This document shows positions 1 through 8,026 of a stretch of 64,000 nucleotides of DNA, one piece after another (position 1 is the first letter of the stretch; each line of letters opens with the position of its first letter). Both the position numbers and the translations under genes were made by a program. The stretch is from Gloeobacter violaceus PCC 7421 (GTDB lineage Bacteria; Cyanobacteriota; Cyanobacteriia; Gloeobacterales; Gloeobacteraceae), in contig NC_005125.1 in assembly GCF_000011385.1 (NCBI RefSeq), positions 744,001-808,000 of the forward strand, read 5' to 3'. The notes under the pieces are model-generated. The model ran no database searches. It was not told the DNA's origin and worked only from the letters and a program-made list of their open reading frames with translations.

Positions 1-48
1 GGTCCGCTCCTTCCGTGACTGGGTTCGGCAAATGAAAATGCGCAGGAT

Positions 49-368
49 TTAAGCGACGGTCAAAATTTCCACACCCGTTTCGGTAACCAGCACTGTGTGC
101 TCCCACTGGGCAGAGAGCTTGCGGTCTTTGGTCAATACCGTCCAGCCGTCGGGGGCTACTTCAGCGTCCAGCGCTCCGCCTCGTTGTTAATGGCAAGAGT
201 GTGGATACCGGGGTGCACCATCGGCTCCAGATGTGCGAGCAACTGGGCTGCAAGCTGTCCCGCCCGGCGCATCTTCTCGATCTCGCGCCCGGAAAGCAGC
301 ACGATCCCCCGATGGGCATCGGGACGCAACCAGGGCGCGCCGGATAGACGAGAGCCTAGACCGTTCAC
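49..368 (-). pseudogene. map: Methionine aminopeptidase remnant, internal deletion
   Basis: The GTG-initiated frame from 368 gives the N-terminus of a type I methionine aminopeptidase (REIEKMRRAGQLAAQ, then NNEAERW) and stops at 156. One frame over, from about 165 to 49, the same strand encodes a typical extreme C-terminus of the family ([18 protein letters not shown], then [13 protein letters not shown]). A normal enzyme is about 250-280 residues, so roughly 150-170 residues carrying all metal ligands are missing, and the join is out of frame. A Shine-Dalgarno (GGAGG) still precedes the start. The product cannot be active; an intact copy must exist elsewhere because the activity is normally essential (inference). 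Confidence 0.85.
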
Positions 369-393
369 AATAGTACCTCCTGTGTCACTGCTA

Positions 394-421
394 TGCTATG
401 CTGTGCCAGCACAGCATAGCA
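394..421. promoter_or_regulatory. Perfect 12-bp inverted repeat between divergent genes
   Basis: Arm TGCTATGCTGTG (394-405), spacer CCAG, then the exact reverse complement (410-421). It lies between the map remnant, transcribed leftward, and the ribbon-helix-helix gene, transcribed rightward. There is no T-run, so an operator is more likely than a terminator. TACAAT at 444-449 could be a -10 element for the rightward gene but overlaps its first possible start codon. Confidence 0.5.
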
Positions 422-447
422 CGCCGTAGGCCGCGCCGATCCGTACA

Positions 448-723
448 ATGTGTGCAAAGGCAAGCAAGTCACGATCGGACGGCGGTATGGGCGGCAAGAC
501 GGATCTCGACCGGGTGGTGGCCTACGTCCCCACCGAGCTGAAAAAAGAACTGGAGCAGTGGGCGGAAGCGGAGGAGCGCTCGGTTTCCTGGCTGGTCGCC
601 AAGCTCATCGACCGGGCCCTGCAGCAGCGCCGGGAGCGCGGCACGCTACCCGGCGAGGACGGATTTGTACTGGCTTTTACAAAAACTGGCCCCGGTAAAA
701 CGGCCATCGAGCAGACCGGATAA
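448..723 (+). CDS. Ribbon-helix-helix (CopG/Arc-like) small protein
   Basis: The 91-residue protein carries a short beta strand (RVVAYVPTEL) followed by two helices (LKKELEQWAEAEERSVSWL and VAKLIDRALQQR), the pattern of an Arc/CopG/MetJ DNA-binding fold that dimerises through the strand. The C-terminal 25 residues have no recognised domain. Start choice is uncertain: ATG 448 is the longest frame, but a TACAAT hexamer overlaps it, so ATG 487 (MGGKTDLD) is a reasonable alternative. The perfect palindrome upstream at 394-421 could be its own operator (inference). No toxin partner follows; the next gene is a peptidase. Confidence 0.6.
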   Translation: MCAKASKSRSDGGMGGKTDLDRVVAYVPTELKKELEQWAEAEERSVSWLVAKLIDRALQQRRERGTLPGEDGFVLAFTKTGPGKTAIEQTG

Positions 724-744
724 AGCCGCATACAGATTCTGGGG

Positions 745-1632
745 TTGAGCCGGGTGATTCAGCGGGTTGCCACAGCCACGGGACACACCGATGCGTGCGG
801 CGGTCCTGCGCGCAAACGGTGCCGCCAGTTTCACCTGAAAGCTGCGATAGTCGCCTTTCAAGCCGTCTTGGGGCTTTTGGCGCCAAGTCCGTCCCAAGCG
901 CAGCCGGAGCCGCCGATTCTGGCTGTGCCTGTGTCGACCTCGCCTGAAACCTTGCCCACCCAGTCCGAAGTCGAATTGCCCCCGGTGGATTTGTTGCCCG
1001 CTCCCGAACCGCTGTCCCAACCCGAACCGCAACTGGAAACTCCGCCGCTTTTACTCCCACCCGAGCCTCAGCCCCCGCCCACCCCCAAGCGCGCCCAACC
1101 GGACAAAACGGCCCCCAGCATCGCCTATCCGCCGTACGAAGAAGCAGCTCGTCGCGATTTGCGTTTGGTGGCAAGCCACAGTACTATTCGCGGACGCAAA
1201 GAATATCTGAGCAACGAAGCCGCGTGGGCGTTCACCCGGATGCGGGCTGCCGCCGCTAAAGCGGGTGTGAGGCTCATTTTGATCTCCGGTTTTCGCGACC
1301 GCACCAGGCAAGCGAGGATTTTCGCCAAACAGATAGCCAGAAAGGGATCCCTAGCCGCCGCGCTCAAATTGGTTGCCCCTCCCGGCTTCAGCGAGCACCA
1401 CACGGGCTACGCCATGGATCTGGGCGATGCGCTCTATCCGAAAACGCATCTGGAGACCACTTTTGAAAACACCCCCGCCTTTCGCTGGCTCAGCCGCAAC
1501 GCCGCCCGCTTCGGGTTCGAACTTTCTTACCCGCCAGGCAACGCCGTGGGTGTCGGCTACGAACCCTGGCACTGGCGGTGGGTTGGATCTAAAAAGGGAA
1601 AGATACTTTTCTCTGCAGCCAAGGGTGAATAG
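745..1632 (+). CDS. M15B (VanY/LdcB-like) D,D- or L,D-carboxypeptidase
   Basis: Predicted to trim the C-terminal D-alanine of peptidoglycan stem peptides in the periplasm. A basic stretch and a hydrophobic segment ending in SPSQAQ (residues 25-53) look like a signal peptide. A proline-rich linker of about 70 residues follows, then the catalytic domain from about residue 145: SGFRDRTRQ, the zinc-binding SEHHTGYAMDLGD and EPWHWRW near the C-terminus give the H, D and H ligands plus the general base Glu. The start is weak: TTG 745 is the longest frame and GTG 754 is possible. The gene ends 3 bases before the convergent trmL. Confidence 0.85.
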   Translation: MSRVIQRVATATGHTDACGGPARKRCRQFHLKAAIVAFQAVLGLLAPSPSQAQPEPPILAVPVSTSPETLPTQSEVELPPVDLLPAPEPLSQPEPQLETPPLLLPPEPQPPPTPKRAQPDKTAPSIAYPPYEEAARRDLRLVASHSTIRGRKEYLSNEAAWAFTRMRAAAAKAGVRLILISGFRDRTRQARIFAKQIARKGSLAAALKLVAPPGFSEHHTGYAMDLGDALYPKTHLETTFENTPAFRWLSRNAARFGFELSYPPGNAVGVGYEPWHWRWVGSKKGKILFSAAKGE

Positions 1633-1635
1633 GCT

Positions 1636-2124
1636 TTAGCTTGAAGGCGGGTCCAACTGGCGAAGCGATTCAAAAAGGACCACAGCCACGGCGTTGGAGA
1701 GATTCAAACTGCGTACCGCCGGTTCGGCGAGGGGAATGGTCACCACCGGATGGCGTTCGTCTGACAGTAGACCCTCGGGCAGGCCGCGGCTCTCGGAGCC
1801 AAAGACCAGCCAGTCGCCGGGCTGAAAAGCAAAGTCCCACAGGCACACTCCCCGGCGGGCACTGGTGAGCACGAAGCGCTGCGCGGATTGCTGTTCCAGC
1901 AACGCGCCCAGATCCGGATGGTAATGCAAATCGACGTGTTCCCAGTAGTCGAGCCCGGCACGCTTGAGGTATTTGTCGCTCAGTTGAAAGCCCAAAGTCC
2001 CTACCAGATGCAGGCTGGTGCCGGTGGCGGCACAGGTGCGCGCCACATTGCCGGTGTTGGGAGGGATCTCCGGATCCACCAGCACGACATGGAAAGCTTC
2101 ACGGCCCATTGCTGCTGGGGGCAT
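1636..2124 (-). CDS. trmL: tRNA (cytidine/uridine-2'-O-)-methyltransferase, TrmL family
   Basis: The 162-residue SpoU-class (SPOUT) enzyme should methylate the ribose of the wobble nucleotide 34 in certain leucine tRNAs. It shows the short TrmL-type length and all three SPOUT motifs: VDPEIPPNTGNVARTC (motif 1), VFGSESRGLPEGLL (motif 2) and IPLAEPAVRSLNLSNAVAVV (motif 3, part of the SAM-binding knot). ATG 2124 overlaps the end of the upstream glycosyltransferase by 26 bases; a second ATG at 2109 is equally plausible. The two genes are probably co-transcribed leftward. Confidence 0.93.
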   Translation of the reverse strand: MPPAAMGREAFHVVLVDPEIPPNTGNVARTCAATGTSLHLVGTLGFQLSDKYLKRAGLDYWEHVDLHYHPDLGALLEQQSAQRFVLTSARRGVCLWDFAFQPGDWLVFGSESRGLPEGLLSDERHPVVTIPLAEPAVRSLNLSNAVAVVLFESLRQLDPPSS

Positions 2125-3079
2125 TGCCCACCCGCCCCGGTACCGGGCGCTCGAACCCCTGGGCGTCCTTGAGGATATAGAGCGGCCGGTTTTTGATCTC
2201 TTCGTAGATGCGGCCCACGTACTCGCCCAGGATGCCGACGGTAATGAGCTGCACCGCCCCGATAAAAAATACCGCCGCCGCGAGAGCGCCGAAGCCGTTG
2301 AGGGGAGAGGCCGTAAAAAAGCGCCAGTAGATGACCAGACCCACCATGATCAGGGCCAGAAAACCCGTGAAAAATCCGAGCCAGGTGGCCAGGCGCAACG
2401 GCAGTCGCGAGAAGGAGACCAACCCATCGAGGGCGAGGGCGAGGGACTTGGTGAAGGTGTACTTGGGTTCGCCCGCGAGGCGCGCGGGCCGCTCGAAGGT
2501 CACCTCCGCCTGGTCAAAACCCACCCACGAGCGCAGGCCCCGCAAGTAGCGGTTGCGCTCGGGCATCGCGTTGAGCAGGTCCACGATCTGGCGGTCGAGC
2601 AGGCAAAAATCGCCGCTGTCCACCGGCATCTGCACCTCCGCCAGCCGCTGCAAAAGGCGGTAGTACAGAAAGGCGAACAATCGCTTGGAAGCAGGTTCCC
2701 GGCCGCGCTGGGTGCGCCTGGCAAAGACCACTTTGAAGCCCGCTCGCCATTGGTCCAACAGTCGCGGCAGCAGTTCGGGCGGATCTTGCAGGTCGCCGTC
2801 CATGATCACGACCGCTTCGCCGCCGGTGAAGTTGAGCCCGGCGGTGACCGCCACCTGGTGGCCGAAGTTGCGCGAAAAACTCAAAAGCCGCACGCGCGGA
2901 TCGGCCTGGATGAACTGGCGGACGAGGTGGGGCGTGCGGTCGCTGCTCGCATCGTCGACAAAAATAATTTCGTAGGAGCCGCCCAGGCCGCTCAGCACCG
3001 CCGTAAGCCGCCGGTACAGCTGCGGCAGATTTTCTTGTTCGTTGAAGACAGGAACGACAACAGAAATCGACTGAGGCAT
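2099..3079 (-). CDS. GT2 polyprenyl-phosphate glycosyltransferase (GtrB/DPM1-like)
   Basis: The protein has a cytosolic GT-A domain (about residues 1-225) and two membrane helices (about 230-255 and 265-290), the architecture of GtrB/ArnC-type enzymes that transfer a sugar from a nucleotide donor to undecaprenyl phosphate. Motifs seen: VVPVFNEQENLPQL, FVDDASSDRT, the metal-binding IMDGDLQDPPE and a late EIKNRPLYIL tail. Divergent from wecB, so both could serve surface polysaccharide assembly. The sugar donor cannot be told from the sequence. Confidence 0.9.
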   Translation of the reverse strand: MPQSISVVVPVFNEQENLPQLYRRLTAVLSGLGGSYEIIFVDDASSDRTPHLVRQFIQADPRVRLLSFSRNFGHQVAVTAGLNFTGGEAVVIMDGDLQDPPELLPRLLDQWRAGFKVVFARRTQRGREPASKRLFAFLYYRLLQRLAEVQMPVDSGDFCLLDRQIVDLLNAMPERNRYLRGLRSWVGFDQAEVTFERPARLAGEPKYTFTKSLALALDGLVSFSRLPLRLATWLGFFTGFLALIMVGLVIYWRFFTASPLNGFGALAAAVFFIGAVQLITVGILGEYVGRIYEEIKNRPLYILKDAQGFERPVPGRVGNAPSSNGP

Positions 3080-3207
3080 CGCTATATCTTAATTGGGAAG
3101 CGCCGTCGGGGCCGCTCACAAAGCTTCAATCAGCTTACAACGGCGCATAGGTGCAATACCTGGATCGAACGAGGGAAGGTGCCCGCCTGGAGGGTTACAC
3201 TGTCGCC

Positions 3208-4320
3208 ATGAGCAAAGTTGCCATTGTCCTGGGAACCCGGCCGGAGGCGGTGAAACTGGCCCCGGTGATCCTGGGCTTTCGAAACTGTCCGCACCTGCAC
3301 ACCCGGGTGATCCTCACCGGCCAACACCGGGAGATGCTCTACCAGACCCTGGCTTGGTTCGGGATCGAGGCGGACGCCGACTTGCAGATTATGACGCCGC
3401 GCCAGAGCCTGGCCGACATTACCTGTCGGGCGCTGGTGGGCCTCGAAGCCGTCCTCACCGACGAACGCCCCGACCTGGTGCTGGTGCAGGGAGACACCAC
3501 GACCACCTTCGCCGCCGCCCTCGCCGCCTTCTACCAAAAAATTGCCCTGGGCCACGTCGAAGCGGGCCTGCGCACAGGGGTCGCAGACGACCCGTACCCC
3601 GAGGAGATGAACCGCCGCCTCACCTCGCGCCTGGCAGCCCTGCACTTTGCCCCGACGATGCGCGCGGCGGAGAACCTCAAGCGCGAAGGCATCCTCGATC
3701 ACGTCTATCTCACCGGCAACACCGTGATCGACGCGCTGCACACCATCGCCAGCCGCAAGCCCGAGTGCCCGGTGGCGGGCCTCGACTGGGAAAAGTCGCG
3801 GGTGATGCTGGTCACCGCCCACCGCCGCGAGAACTGGGGCCAACCGCTCGAAAACATCGCCCACGCCCTGATCGATATTCTCGAAGCGCACCCGGACACC
3901 GCCCTGGTGCTGCCTTTGCACAAAAATCCGACCGTGCGCGAACCGCTCCAGGGCATCCTCGGTGCGCACCCGCGCGCCTTTTTGGACGAACCGTTCGACT
4001 ACCCGCAGCTGGTGGGTGCCCTGCAGCGCTCCACCCTGGTCCTCACCGACTCGGGCGGACTGCAGGAGGAGGCGCCCGCCTTCGGCAAACCCGTGCTGGT
4101 GCTGCGCGAGACCACCGAGCGGCCCGAGGCGATCGAGGCGGGGGTAGCCCTCAAAGTCGGCACCGACCGCACCGCCATCGCCCGGGCCGCCCACGCTCTG
4201 CTCACCGACGATGCCCTCTATGGGCAGATGGCCCGGGCGGTCAACCCCTTCGGCGACGGCCACGCGACCGGGCGCATTTTGCGCTCGACCCTTGCCTTTT
4301 TGGGGTTGCCCTCAGATTGA
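3208..4320 (+). CDS. wecB: UDP-N-acetylglucosamine 2-epimerase (non-hydrolysing)
   Basis: Interconverts UDP-GlcNAc and UDP-ManNAc for surface polysaccharide synthesis. The 370-residue protein begins at the family N-terminus (VAIVLGTRPEAVKLAPV) and contains QGDTTTTFAAALAAFY, GHVEAGLRTG, VTAHRRENWGQ and TDSGGLQEEAPAFGKPVLVL, which form the GT-B cleft. ATG 3208 is preferred over ATG 3151 because the conserved N-terminus begins there and a GGAGG lies upstream. It is divergent from the GT2 gene at 3079, leaving about 130 bases for promoters. Confidence 0.95.
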   Translation: MSKVAIVLGTRPEAVKLAPVILGFRNCPHLHTRVILTGQHREMLYQTLAWFGIEADADLQIMTPRQSLADITCRALVGLEAVLTDERPDLVLVQGDTTTTFAAALAAFYQKIALGHVEAGLRTGVADDPYPEEMNRRLTSRLAALHFAPTMRAAENLKREGILDHVYLTGNTVIDALHTIASRKPECPVAGLDWEKSRVMLVTAHRRENWGQPLENIAHALIDILEAHPDTALVLPLHKNPTVREPLQGILGAHPRAFLDEPFDYPQLVGALQRSTLVLTDSGGLQEEAPAFGKPVLVLRETTERPEAIEAGVALKVGTDRTAIARAAHALLTDDALYGQMARAVNPFGDGHATGRILRSTLAFLGLPSD

Positions 4321-4537
4321 CGGGCCGCGGATCGACCCGCATCGATGCGATGGCCAGTCCAGATATGTGGTGTTTCAGCGGGCAAATAGCCGCTTTTCTG
4401 AGGTCGGCCCCCCAGATGTAGAGTTTTTTTCCTCAAACCCACCACTATTCGATTTTTTTTTGGTACAGTTTGACTGACCCAAATTCTCGTTTTACGGGAG
4501 TTTATCGAACCGACCATGTTAGTTTCGCCTGAACATT
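4321..4537. other. Intergenic region with weak hairpin and candidate promoter
   Basis: No gene is visible. A 5-bp stem (AGCGG/CCGCT, 4377-4394) followed by TTTT could weakly terminate wecB. TTGACT at 4470-4475 is a plausible -35 for yggS-sepF, but no good -10 lies 17 bases on. A run of nine T lies at 4452-4460. Confidence 0.35.
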
Positions 4538-5236
4538 GTGGGAGTTGCTGAGCGGATCGAATGGCTTCGGGGGCAACTGCCCGCCGCGGTGCGGCTGGTG
4601 GCTGTGACCAAGCAGGTGCCCGTCGAGCGCATTCGTGAAGCTTACGATTGTGGCCTTCGGGATTTTGGTGAAAGCCGAATTCAGGAAGTCCAACAAAAAA
4701 TTCCGCAATTGACGGACCTTCAAGGAGTGTCCTGGCACTTGATTGGCAGTCTGCAGCGCAACAAAGCCCGTCCGGCCCTGGAAGTATTCGACTGGATCCA
4801 CTCCGTCGACAGCCTTCCGCTCGCCGAGCGGCTGGCGTCGCTGATGGACAGCGTCGGTCGCCGACCGCGGCTGCTCCTGCAGGTCAAGCTTGCCGCCGAT
4901 CCGACCAAATCGGGTTGGTCGCAGGCCGAACTGGAGGCGGCCCTGCCGCGGCTTGCCGCTTTGCCGCAGCTCGATATCCGGGGGTTGACGGCGATTGCGC
5001 CGTTGGGACTCGGCGAGCAGGGCAACCGGACGCTCTTTGGCCAGGTTGCAGCCCTCGCCCGCGACCTCGGCCGCCGCGCCGGGGAAGCCGGTTGGCAGCA
5101 TATCCGCATGGAGGAATTGTCCATGGGCATGTCCGGCGACTATCCGCAGGCGATCGCGGCCGGGGCGACGATGGTACGCCTCGGTCAAGTCCTGTTCGGT
5201 TCACGTCTACCGCTACGGAGGAATGGTGATGAGTAG
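4538..5236 (+). CDS. yggS: YggS/PLPBP-family pyridoxal-phosphate-binding protein
   Basis: Single-domain PLP carrier (232 residues) thought to buffer the PLP pool; no enzyme activity is established for the family. The cofactor lysine lies in LVAVTKQVP, and [29 protein letters not shown] and [21 protein letters not shown] are signature segments. GTG 4538 is taken as the start because the ATG at 4516 is in another frame. The stop overlaps the start of sepF; yggS next to sepF and proC is a widespread gene order, so these three probably form one operon. Confidence 0.92.
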   Translation: MGVAERIEWLRGQLPAAVRLVAVTKQVPVERIREAYDCGLRDFGESRIQEVQQKIPQLTDLQGVSWHLIGSLQRNKARPALEVFDWIHSVDSLPLAERLASLMDSVGRRPRLLLQVKLAADPTKSGWSQAELEAALPRLAALPQLDIRGLTAIAPLGLGEQGNRTLFGQVAALARDLGRRAGEAGWQHIRMEELSMGMSGDYPQAIAAGATMVRLGQVLFGSRLPLRRNGDE

Positions 5237-5807
5237 CTTCTGGTCGAAGGTCAAGGACTTCGTCGGCTTCGGCGATCCCCTTGAGTACGAGGAGGACGGC
5301 GAAGAGTACGAGCAGGTGTATCGCGAAGAAAATAAGCGCGAGGAAGCGCGCAGGGCCACCGCCGGGACCGCCGCTGCCGCTACTCCCACCGCCGCCGCCC
5401 AGGCGTCCGACGCTGCCCCGATGGGCAGCGGACCGGCGCGCAAGCGGGTGCGTGCGGGCAACGTGATCGGCATGCCCAACAGCGGTGTCAACGAGGTGCT
5501 CGTCATCGAGCCGCGCTCGTTCGAGGAGGCCCCCCAGATCGTCCAGCACCTGCGCGATCGCAAGTCGGTCATCCTGAATCTGACCTTGATGGACAGCGAC
5601 CAGGCCCAGCGCAGCGTCGATTTTGTGGCCGGGGCCACCTTCGCCATCGACGGCCATCAGGAGCGCGTCGGCGACGGGATCTTCCTGTTTACGCCCAGCA
5701 GCGTCATGATCAGCACCGAAATGCCTTCGCAGCTGCGTCAGGCCAACCAGGCCTTCGGCGGCAACTTCCGGCTCAACCCGGAAGCCCCCCGCCGCGCCCA
5801 GGGCTAG
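5229..5807 (+). CDS. sepF: Cell division protein SepF
   Basis: The 192-residue FtsZ-tethering protein has an N-terminal amphipathic membrane-binding helix ([15 protein letters not shown]), an acidic and then alanine-rich linker (about 15-75), and the globular C-terminal domain that polymerises into rings ([55 protein letters not shown]). ATG 5229 sits 7 bases after GGAGG; in-frame ATG 5223 would be too close to it. It overlaps the end of yggS by 8 bases, indicating translational coupling. Confidence 0.95.
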   Translation: MSSFWSKVKDFVGFGDPLEYEEDGEEYEQVYREENKREEARRATAGTAAAATPTAAAQASDAAPMGSGPARKRVRAGNVIGMPNSGVNEVLVIEPRSFEEAPQIVQHLRDRKSVILNLTLMDSDQAQRSVDFVAGATFAIDGHQERVGDGIFLFTPSSVMISTEMPSQLRQANQAFGGNFRLNPEAPRRAQG

Positions 5808-5837
5808 AATAAGCGGGCACTCGCGTCCCCCTTGCCC

Positions 5838-6629
5838 ATGAACTTAGGCATTGTCGGCGGCGGTGCGATGGCCGAGGCTTTGATCGCCGGCCTGATCGCC
5901 GGCGCGGTTTATGCACCTTCGGAAATTGCCGTGAGCGACCCGGTGGCCGAGCGCGGCGAGTGGCTCCATCGCCGCTACGGCGTGGTGGCCGTCACCGACA
6001 ATCTGGTTCCCGCCGCTGCCCCGACGCTGCTTTTGGCTGTCAAGCCCCAGGCTTTTGCCGTGGTGAGCAACCAGGTTGCCGCCCATGTGCGCTCCGAACT
6101 GGTGGTGTCGATCCTGGCGGGCGTTCCGCTGGCCCGCCTGCAGGCGGCCTTTACCGGGCGGGCTGTCGTGCGGGCGATGCCCAACACCCCGGCGCTGGTG
6201 CGCTCCGGAATCACTGCCCTCAGCCGCTCGGAGCGCGTCACCCCGGAGCAGTTTGCCGTCGCGCGCACGCTCTTCGCCTGCGTGGGTGAAGTGGTCGAGG
6301 TGCCCGAATCCGCCATGGACGCGGTGACGGGCTTGTCGGGCTCCGGTCCCGGTTATCTGGCGCTCGTGGTCGAGGCGCTCATCGACGGCGGCGTGGCCGC
6401 CGGTCTGCCGCGGGCCACCGCCAGCCAGCTGGTGCTTGCCACCTTGCGCGGCAGCGCGGAGTTGTTGATCCAGGAGAAGCTGCACCCGGCGGTGCTCAAA
6501 GACCGCGTCACCAGCCCCGGCGGCACCACCATCGCCGGCATCGAGCAACTGGAGGGACGCTCGGTGCGCGGGGCGTTTATCGAGGCGGTCCAGGCCGCCA
6601 CCCGCCGCGCCCGGGAACTGTCCGGGTAG
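5838..6629 (+). CDS. proC: Pyrroline-5-carboxylate reductase
   Basis: Catalyses the last step of proline synthesis, NAD(P)H-dependent reduction of pyrroline-5-carboxylate, in the cytosol. The 263-residue protein shows an N-terminal Rossmann motif (GIVGGGAMAEALIAGL), VRAMPNTPALVRSGITAL and the C-terminal signature with GLSGSGPGYLALVVEAL and DRVTSPGGTTIAGI. ATG 5838 begins exactly at the family N-terminus, so the TTG at 5832 is not needed. Thirty bases downstream of sepF; ends 3 bases before the convergent protease gene. Confidence 0.95.
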   Translation: MNLGIVGGGAMAEALIAGLIAGAVYAPSEIAVSDPVAERGEWLHRRYGVVAVTDNLVPAAAPTLLLAVKPQAFAVVSNQVAAHVRSELVVSILAGVPLARLQAAFTGRAVVRAMPNTPALVRSGITALSRSERVTPEQFAVARTLFACVGEVVEVPESAMDAVTGLSGSGPGYLALVVEALIDGGVAAGLPRATASQLVLATLRGSAELLIQEKLHPAVLKDRVTSPGGTTIAGIEQLEGRSVRGAFIEAVQAATRRARELSG

Positions 6630-6632
6630 CGG

Positions 6633-7163
6633 CTAGTTGGGTTCCGTCGGCACCGGTCCCTGTTCGAGCCAGAGCGAGCGCCGGTCGTAATCGATAGTCA
6701 GGCGGTAATGTTTCAAGAATGTGTAACCCAGCACTCCCGCCAGGGGACGCTTGAGGATGGCCTCGAAGGTGCCCAGATTCTGAACGATGGCCGCCTGACG
6801 GCGGGCGACGACCGGACCGATCTGAATGGTGTCGAGGTCCATGGTGGCGGCGCTCTGGGAACGCGCCGAGCCGATCCCCGACAGTTGCACCCGCTGAGCG
6901 CGCACCGGCAGCCGGCGCTCGCGCACGAAGCGGTCGCTGAGCAGACTGACGCTCGCACCGGTGTCGACGATAAAGGCGGCGGGAGGCCCTTGATTGATGC
7001 GCGCCTGGACGACGATCAGCCCGGCGGTGCTCTCAAAGGGCACCTGGGCGGTCTGGCAAAAGGCGGGAGCAGCGGCCAGAGCCCAGCAGCAGGCCGGAAG
7101 CGGCCACCCTTGCCGCCTTACCATAGAAAAAATCCAGCCCAGCCGGTTGCGCATCGCTCCCAT
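6633..7163 (-). CDS. Secreted retropepsin-like aspartic protease
   Basis: The 176-residue protein carries an N-terminal hydrophobic segment ending in APAFCQ (about residues 18-36), likely a signal peptide or anchor, and one aspartyl protease domain. Its active-site motif FIVDTGASVSLLS (about residues 63-75) matches single-domain retropepsin-like proteins that must dimerise. A second hydrophobic motif, LAGVLGYTFLKHYRLTIDY, fits the C-terminal flap-side signature. The substrate is unknown. Start at ATG 7163, with a second ATG three codons in. Confidence 0.8.
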   Translation of the reverse strand: MGAMRNRLGWIFSMVRRQGWPLPACCWALAAAPAFCQTAQVPFESTAGLIVVQARINQGPPAAFIVDTGASVSLLSDRFVRERRLPVRAQRVQLSGIGSARSQSAATMDLDTIQIGPVVARRQAAIVQNLGTFEAILKRPLAGVLGYTFLKHYRLTIDYDRRSLWLEQGPVPTEPN

Positions 7164-7220
7164 TTAACATTAGTTTTCGGGGATTGCTGCGGGCCGGGGC
7201 AACGGCCAATAATGTGAGCC

Positions 7221-7988
7221 ATGGATATTATTCCTGCGATTGACATACTCGACGGCCGCTGCGTGCGCCTCTACCAGGGCAACTACCAGCTTGCTGAGAC
7301 CTACGGGGAGGACCCGGTGGCCGTTGCCTGCAACTGGGCGAAACTGGGGGCGCCGCGGCTGCACGTGGTCGACCTGGACGGTGCGCGCCAGGGGATGCCC
7401 GTGCACCTCGACGCCCTCGAAGCGATCGTCACCCAGGTGCCCTGCCCGGTACAGTTCGGGGGTGGCCTGCGCAGCATCGAGGCGGTCAGTGCCGTGCTCG
7501 ATCGCGGTGTGGACCGGGTGATCCTGGGCACCGCCGCGGTCGAAAATCCGGCGCTTATCCGCGAGTGCTGCGAGCGCTTCGGCGGCAGAATCGCCGTCGG
7601 CCTCGACGCGCGCGGCGGGCAGGTGGCGGTGCGCGGCTGGCGGGAAACCTCGGAAGTGGAGGTGACCGAACTGGCCGGCGAGATGGAAAAGCTCGGCGTC
7701 AGCGCCATCGTCTACACCGACATCCTCAAAGACGGTACCCTCACCGGTCCGAACCTGGTGGAGCTGCAGCGGCTCACCGACGCGGTCAAAGTGCCGATCA
7801 TCGCCTCCGGCGGCGTGGGCACCCTGGCGGATGTGCTCTACCTGCTGGCGCTGGAGCCGCGCGGATTGCAAGGAGTGATTATCGGCCGGGCCCTCTACAC
7901 GGGCGATGTCGATCTGGCCGAGGCGCTCAGGGCGGCCGGGCCGAGCCGCTGGCAGGATCTTCCCCCGGACGATGTGGCCTTCGCCTGA
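7221..7988 (+). CDS. hisA: Phosphoribosylformimino-5-aminoimidazole carboxamide ribotide isomerase
   Basis: Fourth step of histidine synthesis, an Amadori rearrangement on a TIM barrel. The 255-residue protein starts with IIPAIDILDGRCVRLYQG (general-base Asp) and retains VVDLDGARQG, VQFGGGLRSIEAV, VGLDARGGQVAVRGW, YTDILKDGTLTGPN (general-acid Asp) and IIASGGVGTLAD. Its stop overlaps an ATG of the next frame (ATGA-type junction at 7986-7990), so the downstream TonB-like gene may be co-transcribed. Confidence 0.96.
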   Translation: MDIIPAIDILDGRCVRLYQGNYQLAETYGEDPVAVACNWAKLGAPRLHVVDLDGARQGMPVHLDALEAIVTQVPCPVQFGGGLRSIEAVSAVLDRGVDRVILGTAAVENPALIRECCERFGGRIAVGLDARGGQVAVRGWRETSEVEVTELAGEMEKLGVSAIVYTDILKDGTLTGPNLVELQRLTDAVKVPIIASGGVGTLADVLYLLALEPRGLQGVIIGRALYTGDVDLAEALRAAGPSRWQDLPPDDVAFA

Positions 7989-8026
7989 TGGTGGGTGATA
8001 CCCTAGAGCAGCTTTTGCCGCATTGG

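Noticed and set aside
2018-3211. 397-aa open frame on the + strand
   Set aside because: Antisense to the GT2 glycosyltransferase, which has complete GT-A motifs.
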